Part shown: piece by piece, positions 57,301 through 64,000 of the stretch
Layout: each line of letters starts with the position of its first letter
Numbering within the stretch: the stretch's first letter is position 1
From: Oxytricha trifallax
Taxonomy: Eukaryota; Ciliophora; Spirotrichea; Sporadotrichida; Oxytrichidae
Assembly (NCBI GenBank): GCA_000711775.1
Contig: ARYC01017522.1
Location: 60,783 to 124,782 of the forward strand
Reading direction: 5' to 3'
Length of the DNA: 64,000 nucleotides
Notes under the pieces: model-generated
Told to the model about the DNA's origin: nothing
What the model saw: the letters and a program-made list of their open reading frames with translations, nothing else
Databases searched by the model: none
Translations under genes and position numbers: made by a program

Positions 57301-60300
57301 ATCTTGCAAAGTGTTAAAGTGATAGCGCGAATGATGCTTTTCAAGACGTGTATGCGCTGCACAATGTTCCTCTTTATGGTTGATGAGAAAATGGCAAATC
57401 AAGCTAATTTAATCAATGAAATTTCATGATGGTCAGGCTAGAGCAAGTTCATTTTTTGAATTTTTCGAAAGATTTCCCTGGACAAAGTTTTCCATTCTTT
57501 ACTATTCAAAGCGATAAAGAGTTACCAGAGAAGATTGAGATCCTGTTATAACGTTCTCGGCAACTGTTTTCGAGAATTTTCACTCTTCATGAAAAATTTC
57601 CCCCTTTGTCTTTAAAATCGACTTTGGAGACTCATAATCAAATAATGCCACATATTTCATCCTTAAAATAGAAATTTACATCTTGCAAAGTGTTAAAGTG
57701 ATAGCACGAATGATGCTTTTCAAGACGTGAATGCGCTGCACTATGTTCCTCTTTATGGTTGATGAGAAAATGGCAAATCAAGCTAATTTAATCAATGAAA
57801 TTTCATGATGGTCAGGCTAGAGCAAGTTCATTTTTGAATTTTTCGAAAGATTTCCCTGGACAAAGTTTTCCATTCTACACTATTCAAAGCGATAAAGAGT
57901 TACCTGAGAAGATTGAGATCCTGTTATAAAGTTCTCGGCAACTGTTTCGAGAATTTTCGCTCTTCATGAAAAATTCCCCCCTTTTTCTTTAAAATCGACT
58001 TTGGAGACTCATAATCAAATAATGGCACATATTTCATCCTTAAAATAGAAATTTACATCTTGCAAAGTGTTAAAGTAATAGCGCGAATGATGCTTTTCAA
58101 GACGTGTATGCGCTGCACTATGTTCCTCTTTATGGTTGATGAGAAAATGGCAAATCAAGCTAATTTAATCAATGAAATTTCATGATGGTCAGGCTAGAGC
58201 AAGTTCATTTTTTGAATTTTTCGAAAGATTTCCCTGGACAAAGTTTTCCATTCTTTACTATTCAAAGCGATAAAGAGTTACCTGAGAAGATTGAGATCCT
58301 GTTATAACGTTCTCGGCAACTGTTTTCGAGAATTTTCGCTCTTCATGAAAAATTCCCCCCTTTTTCTTTAAAATCGACTTTGGAGACTCATAATCAAATA
58401 ATGGAACATATTTCATCCTTAAATAGAAATTTACATCTTGCAAAGTGTTAAAGTGATAGCGCGAATGATGCTTTTCAAGACGTGTATGCGCTGCACAATG
58501 TTCCTCTTTATGGTTGATGAGAAAATGGCAAATCAAGCTAATTTAATCAATGAAATTTCATGATGGTCAGGCTAGAGCAAGTTCATTTTTTGAATTTTTC
58601 GAAAGATTTCCCTGGACAAAGTTTTCCATTCTTTACTATTCAAAGCGATAAAGAGTTACCTGAGAAGATTGAGATCCTGTTATAACGTTCTCGGCAACTG
58701 TTTTCGAGAATTTTCGCTCTTCATGAAAAATTTCACCCTTTTTCTTTAAAATCGACTTTGGAGACTCATAATCAAATAATGGCACATATTTCATCCTTAA
58801 AATAGAAATTTACATCTTGCAAAGTGTTAAAGTGATAGCGCGAATGATGCTTTTCAAGACGTGTATGCGCTGCACTATGTTCCTCTTTATGGTTGATGAG
58901 AAAATGGCAAATCAAGCTAATTTAATCAATGAAATTTCATGATGGTCAGGCTAGAGCAAGTTCATTTTTTTGAATTTTTCGAAAGATTTCCCTGGATAAA
59001 GTTTTCCATTCTTTACTATTCAAAGCGATAAAGAGTTACCTGAGAAGATTGAGATCCTGTTATAACGTTCTCGGCAACTGTTTTCGAGAATTTTCGCTCT
59101 TCATGAAAAATTTCCCCCTTTTTCTTTAAAATCGACTTTGGAGACTCATAATCAAATAATGGCACATATTTCATCCTTAAAATAGAAATTTACATCTTGC
59201 AAAGTGTTAAAGTGATAGCGCGAATGATGCTTTTCAAGACGTGAATGCGCCTGCACTATGTTCCTCTTTATGGTTGATGAGAAAATGGCAAATCAAGCTA
59301 ATTTAATCAATGAAATTTCATGATGGTCAGGCTAGAGCAAGTTCATTTTTTGAATTTTTCGAAAGATTTCCCTGGACAAAGTTTTCCATTCTTTACTATT
59401 CAAAGCGATAAAGAGTTACCTGAGAAGATTGAGATCCTGTTATAACGTTCTAGGCAACTGTTTTCGAGAATTTTCGTTCTTCATGAAAAATTCCCCCCTT
59501 TTTCTTTAAAATCGACTTTGGAGACTCATAATCAAATAATGGCACATATTTCATCCTTAAAATAGAAATTTACATCTTGCAAAGTGTTAAAGTGATAGCG
59601 CGAATGATGCTTTTCAAGACGTGTATGCGCTGCACAATGTTCCTCTTTATGGTTGATGAGAAAATGGCAAATCAAGCTAATTTAATCAATGAAATTTCAT
59701 GATGGTCAGGCTAGAGCAAGTTCATTTTTTGAATTTTTCGAAAGATTTCCCTGGACAAAGTTTTCCATTCTTTACTATTCAAAGCGATAAAGAGTTACCT
59801 GAGAAGATTGAGATCCTGTTATAACGTTCTCGGCAACTGTTTTCGAGAATTTTCGCTCTTCATGAAAAATTTCCCCCTTTTTCTTTAAAATCGACTTTGG
59901 AGACTCATAATCAAATAATGGCAACATATTTCATCCTTAAAATAGAAATTTACATCTTGCAAAGTGTTAAAGTGATAGCGCGAATGATGCTTTTCAAGAC
60001 GTGTATGCGCTGCACAATGTTCCTCTTTATGGTTGATGAGAAAATGGCAATCAAGCTAATTTAATCAATGAAATTTCATGATGGTCAGGCTAGAGCAAGT
60101 TCATTTTTTGAATTTTTCGAAAGATTTCCCTGGACAAAGTTTTCCATTCTTTACTATTCAAAGCGATAAAGAGTTACCTGAGAAGATTGAGATCCTGTTA
60201 TAACGTTCTCGGCAATTGTTTTCGAGAATTTTCGCTCTTCATGAAAAATTTCCCCCTTTTTCTTTAAAATCGACTTTGGAGACTCATAATCAAATAATGC

Positions 60301-63300
60301 CACATATTTCATCCTTAAAATAGAAATTTACATCTTGCAAAGTGTTAAAGTGATAGCGCGAATGATGCTTTTCAAGACGTGTATGCGCTGCACTATGTTC
60401 CTCTTTATGGATGATGAGAAAATGGCAAATCAAGCTAATTTAATCAATGAAATTTCATGATGGTCAGGCTAGAGAAAGTTTATTTTTTGAATTTTTCGAA
60501 AGATTTCCCTGGACAAAGTTTTCCATTCTTTACTATTCAAAGCGATAAAGAGTTACCTGAGAAGATTGAGATCCTGTTATAACGTTCTCGGCAACTGTTT
60601 TCGAGAATTTTCGTTCTTCATGAAAAATTCCCCCCTTTTTCTTTAAAATCGACCTTTGGAGACTCATAATCAAATAATGGAACATATTTCATCCTTAAAA
60701 TAGAAATTTTCATCTTGCAAAGTGTTAAAGTGATAGCGCGAATGATGCTTTTCAAGACGTGTATGCGCTGCACTATGTTCCTCTTTATGGTTGATGAGAA
60801 AATGGCAAATCAAGCTAATTTAATCAATGAAATTTCATGATGGTCAGGCTAGAGCAAGTTCATTTTTTGAATTTTTCGAAAGATTTCCCTGGACAAAGTT
60901 TTCCATTCTTTACTATTCAAAGCGATAAAGAGTTACCTGAGAAGATTGAGATCCTGTTATAACGTTCTCGGCAACTGTTTTCGAGAATTTTCGCTCTTCA
61001 TGAAAAATTTCACCCTTTTTCTTTAAAATCGACTTTGGAGACTCATAATCAAATAATGGCACATATTTCATCCTTAAAATAGAAATTTACATCTTGCAAA
61101 GTGTTAAAGTGATAGCGCGAATGATGCTTTTCAAGACGTGTATGCGCTGCACTATGTTCCTCTTTATGGTTGATGAGAAAATGGCAAATCAAGCTAATTT
61201 AATCAATGAAATTTCATGATGGTCAGGCTAGAGCAAGTTCATTTTTTGAATTTTTCGAAAGATTTCCCTGGACAAAGTTTTCCATTCTTTACTATTCAAA
61301 GCGATAAAGAGTTACCTGAGAAGATTGAGATCCTGTTATAACGTTCTCGGCAACTGTTTTCGAGAATTGTCGCTCTTCATGAAAAATTCCCCCCTTTTTC
61401 TTTAAAATCGACTTTGGAGACTCATAATCAAATAATGGCACATATTTCATCCTTAAAATAGAAATTTACATCTTGCAAAGTGTTAAAGTGATAGCGCGAA
61501 TGATGCTTTTCAAGACGTGAATGCGCTGCACTATGTTCCTCTTTATGGTTGATGAGAAAATGGCAAATCAAGCTAATTTAATCAATGAAATTTCATGATG
61601 GTCAGGCTAGAGCAAGTTCATTTTTTTGAATTTTTCGAAAGATTTCCCTGGACAAAGTTTTCCATTCTTTACTATTCAAAGCGATAAAGAGTTACCTGAG
61701 AAGATTGAGATCCTGTTATAACGTTCTCGGCAACTGTTTTCGAGAATTTTCGTTCTTCATGAAAAATTCCCCCCTTTTTCTTTAAAATCGACTTTGGAGA
61801 CTCATAATCAAATAATGGCACATATTTCATCCTTAAAAATAGAAATTTACATCTTGCAAAGTGTTAAAGTGATAGCGCGAATGATGCTTTTCAAGACGTG
61901 TATGCGCTGCACTATGTTCCTCTTTATGGTTGATGAGAAAATGGCAAATCAAGCTAATTTAATCAATGAAATTTCATGATGGTCAGGCTAGAGCAAGTTC
62001 ATTTTTTAAATTTTTCGAAAGATTTCCCTGGACAAAGTTTTCCATTCTTTACTATTCAAAGCGATAAAGAGTTACCTGAGAAGATTGAGATCCTGTTATA
62101 ACGTTCTCGGCAACTGTTTTCGAGAATTTTCGCTCTTCATGAAAAATTCACCCCTTTTTCTTTAAAATCGACTTTGGAGACTCATAATCAAATAATGGCA
62201 CATATTTCATCCTTAAAATAGAAATTTACATCTTGCAAAGTGTTAAAGTGATAGCAGGAATGATGCTTTTCAAGACGTGTATGCGCTGCACTATGTTCCT
62301 CTTTATGGTTGATAAGAAAATGGCAAATCAAGCTAATTTAATCAATGAAATTTCATGATGGTCAGGCTAGAGCAAGTTCATTTTTTGAATTTTTCGAAAG
62401 ATTTCCCTGGACAAAGTTTTCCATTCTTTACTATTCAAAGCGATAAAGAGTTACCTGAGAAGATTGAGATCCTGTTATAACGTTCTCGGCAACTGTTTTC
62501 GAGAATTTTCGTTCTTCATGAAAAATTCACCCCTTTTTCTTTAAAATCGACTTTGGAGACTCATAATCAAATAATGGCACATATTTCATCCTTAAAATAG
62601 AAATTTACATCTTGCAAAGTGTTAAAGTGATAGCGCGAATGATGCTTTTCAAGACGTGAATGCGCTGCACTATGTTCCTCTTTATGGTTGATGAAGAAAA
62701 TGGCAAATCAAGCTAATTTAATCAATGAAATTTCATGATGGTCAGGCTAGAGCAAGTTCATTTTTTGAATTTTTTCGAAAGATTTCCCTGGACAAAGTTT
62801 TCCATTCTTTACTATTCAAAGCGATAAAGAGTTACCAGAGAAGATTGAGATCCTGTTATAACGTTCTCGGCAACTGTTTTCGAGAATTTTCACTCTTCAT
62901 GAAAAATTTCCCCCTTTGTCTTTAAAATCGACTTTGGAGACTCATAATCAAATAATGGCACATATTTCATCCTTAAAATAGAAATTTACATCTTGCAAAG
63001 TGTTAAAGTGATAGCGCGAATGATGCTTTTCAAGACGTGAATGCGCTGCACTATGTTCCTCTTTATGGTTGATGAGAAAATGGCAAATCAAGCTAATTTA
63101 ATCAATGAAATTTCATGATGGTCAGGCTAGGCAAGTTCATTTTTTGAATTTTTCGAAAGATTTCCCTGGACAAAGTTTTCCATTCTTTACTATTCAAAGC
63201 GATAAAGAGTTACCTGAGAAGATTGAGATCCTGTTATAACGTTCTCGGCAACTGTTTTCGAGAATTTTCGCTCTTCATGAAAAATTTCACCCTTTTTCTT

Positions 63301-64000
63301 TAAAATCGACTTTGGAGACTCATAATCAAATAATGGCACATATTTCATCCTTAAAATAGAAATTTACATCTTGCAAAGTGTTAAAGTGATAGCGCGAATG
63401 ATGCTTTTCAAGACGTGTATGCGCTGCACTATGTTCCTCTTTATGGTTGATGAGAAAATGGCAAATCAAGCTAATTTAATCAATGAAATTTCATGATGGT
63501 CAGGCTAGAGCAAGTTCATTTTTTTTGAATTTTTCGAAAGATTTCCCTGGATAAAGTTTTCCATTCTTTACTATTCAAAGCGATAAAGAGTTACCTGAGA
63601 AGATTGAGATCCTGTTATAACGTTCTCGGCAACTGTTTTCGAGAATTTTCGCTCTTCATGAAAAATTTCCCCCTTTTTCTTTAAAATCGACTTTGGAGAC
63701 TCATAATCAAATAATGGCACATATTTCATCCTTAAAATAGAAATTTACATCTTGCAAAGTGTTAAAGTGATAGCGCGAATGATGCTTTTCAAGACGTGTA
63801 TGCGCTGCACTATGTTCCTCTTTATGGTTGATGAGAAAATGGCAAATCAAGCTAATTTAATCAATGAAATTTCATGATGGTCAAGCTAGAGCAAGTTCAT
63901 TTTTTGAATTTTTCGAAAGATTTCCCTGGACAAAGTTTTCCATTCTTTACTATTCAAAGCGATAAAGAGTTACCTGAGAAGATTGAGATCCTGTTATAAC
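51347..64000. repeat. 379-bp tandem satellite, about 33 copies, runs past the window end
   Basis: Monomers begin ATCAATGAAATTTCATGATGG at 51347, 51726, 52105, 52484 and so on, all in the same orientation. Divergence is low: mostly single substitutions and one-base length changes, with a hot spot in the C5-6/T5 tract (variants AAATTCCCCCC, AAATTTCCCCC, AAATTCACCCC). The left border is sharp. No frame is kept across monomers, so ORFs in it are incidental. As I recall, germline-limited satellites of about 380 bp are known from Oxytricha. A centromeric or heterochromatic role is a guess. Confidence 0.9.

Noticed and set aside
58258-58536. ORFs of 61-92 codons in the satellite
   Set aside because: They occur only in monomers where a small indel happens to open the frame and are not kept in neighbouring copies.
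51347-64000. CRISPR array
   Set aside because: The whole 379-bp unit is repeated; there are no distinct spacers.

Overview
The window reads as germline (micronuclear) DNA of a ciliate, most likely a hypotrich of the Oxytricha/Stylonychia type. Long reading frames open up only if TAA and TAG are read as Gln and TGA is the sole stop. Introns are tiny (23-45 nt, GTAAG...AG, in nearly every gene). One gene is split into collinear segments separated by AT-rich spacers flanked by short direct repeats, which is the MDS/IES/pointer layout. Transposons have telomere-like C4A4/C4A2 motifs in their ends, and the last 12.6 kb is a pure 379-bp satellite. The genus is inference.

Layout. (1) 1-4045: remnant of a TBE-like transposon with a C2H2 zinc-finger gene, a small accessory gene and a dead DDE transposase. 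(2) 4076-4576: 5' segment of a palmitoyl-protein thioesterase gene, cut off at the transposon. (3) 4819-14721: a 9.9-kb transposon, GC-richer, with about 90-bp inverted ends and TA target duplication. It carries an 818-codon ORF, the accessory gene, a DDE transposase interrupted by a poly-G/poly-C tract, and a broken Josephin-like protease gene. A 792-bp foldback element sits in its left end. (4) 14749-21906: a host gene in about 15 collinear segments; I could resolve 12 IES junctions by pointer repeats that restore the reading frame exactly. One IES carries a retroposon-like insert. (5) 22116-49817: three related elements (I, II, III) joined end to end, sharing single 12-bp TA-flanked termini. 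All three encode a SecA-like ATPase beside one end; the other half is variable (Josephin-like gene in I, AT-rich Leu-rich ORFs in II, DDE transposase plus a 1.73-kb insertion in III). II and III form a palindrome of two 5.2-kb arms. (6) 49820-51346: featureless AT-rich DNA. (7) 51347-64000: satellite array.

How the parts fit. The three transposon lineages share a core: a DDE transposase of the IS630/Tc1 type and a roughly 250-residue accessory protein with a conserved phase-1 intron. Around that core the cargo differs: zinc finger, Josephin-like, SecA-like motor. The SecA-like gene in elements I-III, and the 14-bp palindrome that marks the border between its conserved module and the variable cargo, are the strongest candidates here for an undescribed system. 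All mobile DNA, IESs and the satellite would be expected to be removed from the somatic nucleus, leaving only the thioesterase segment and the split gene.
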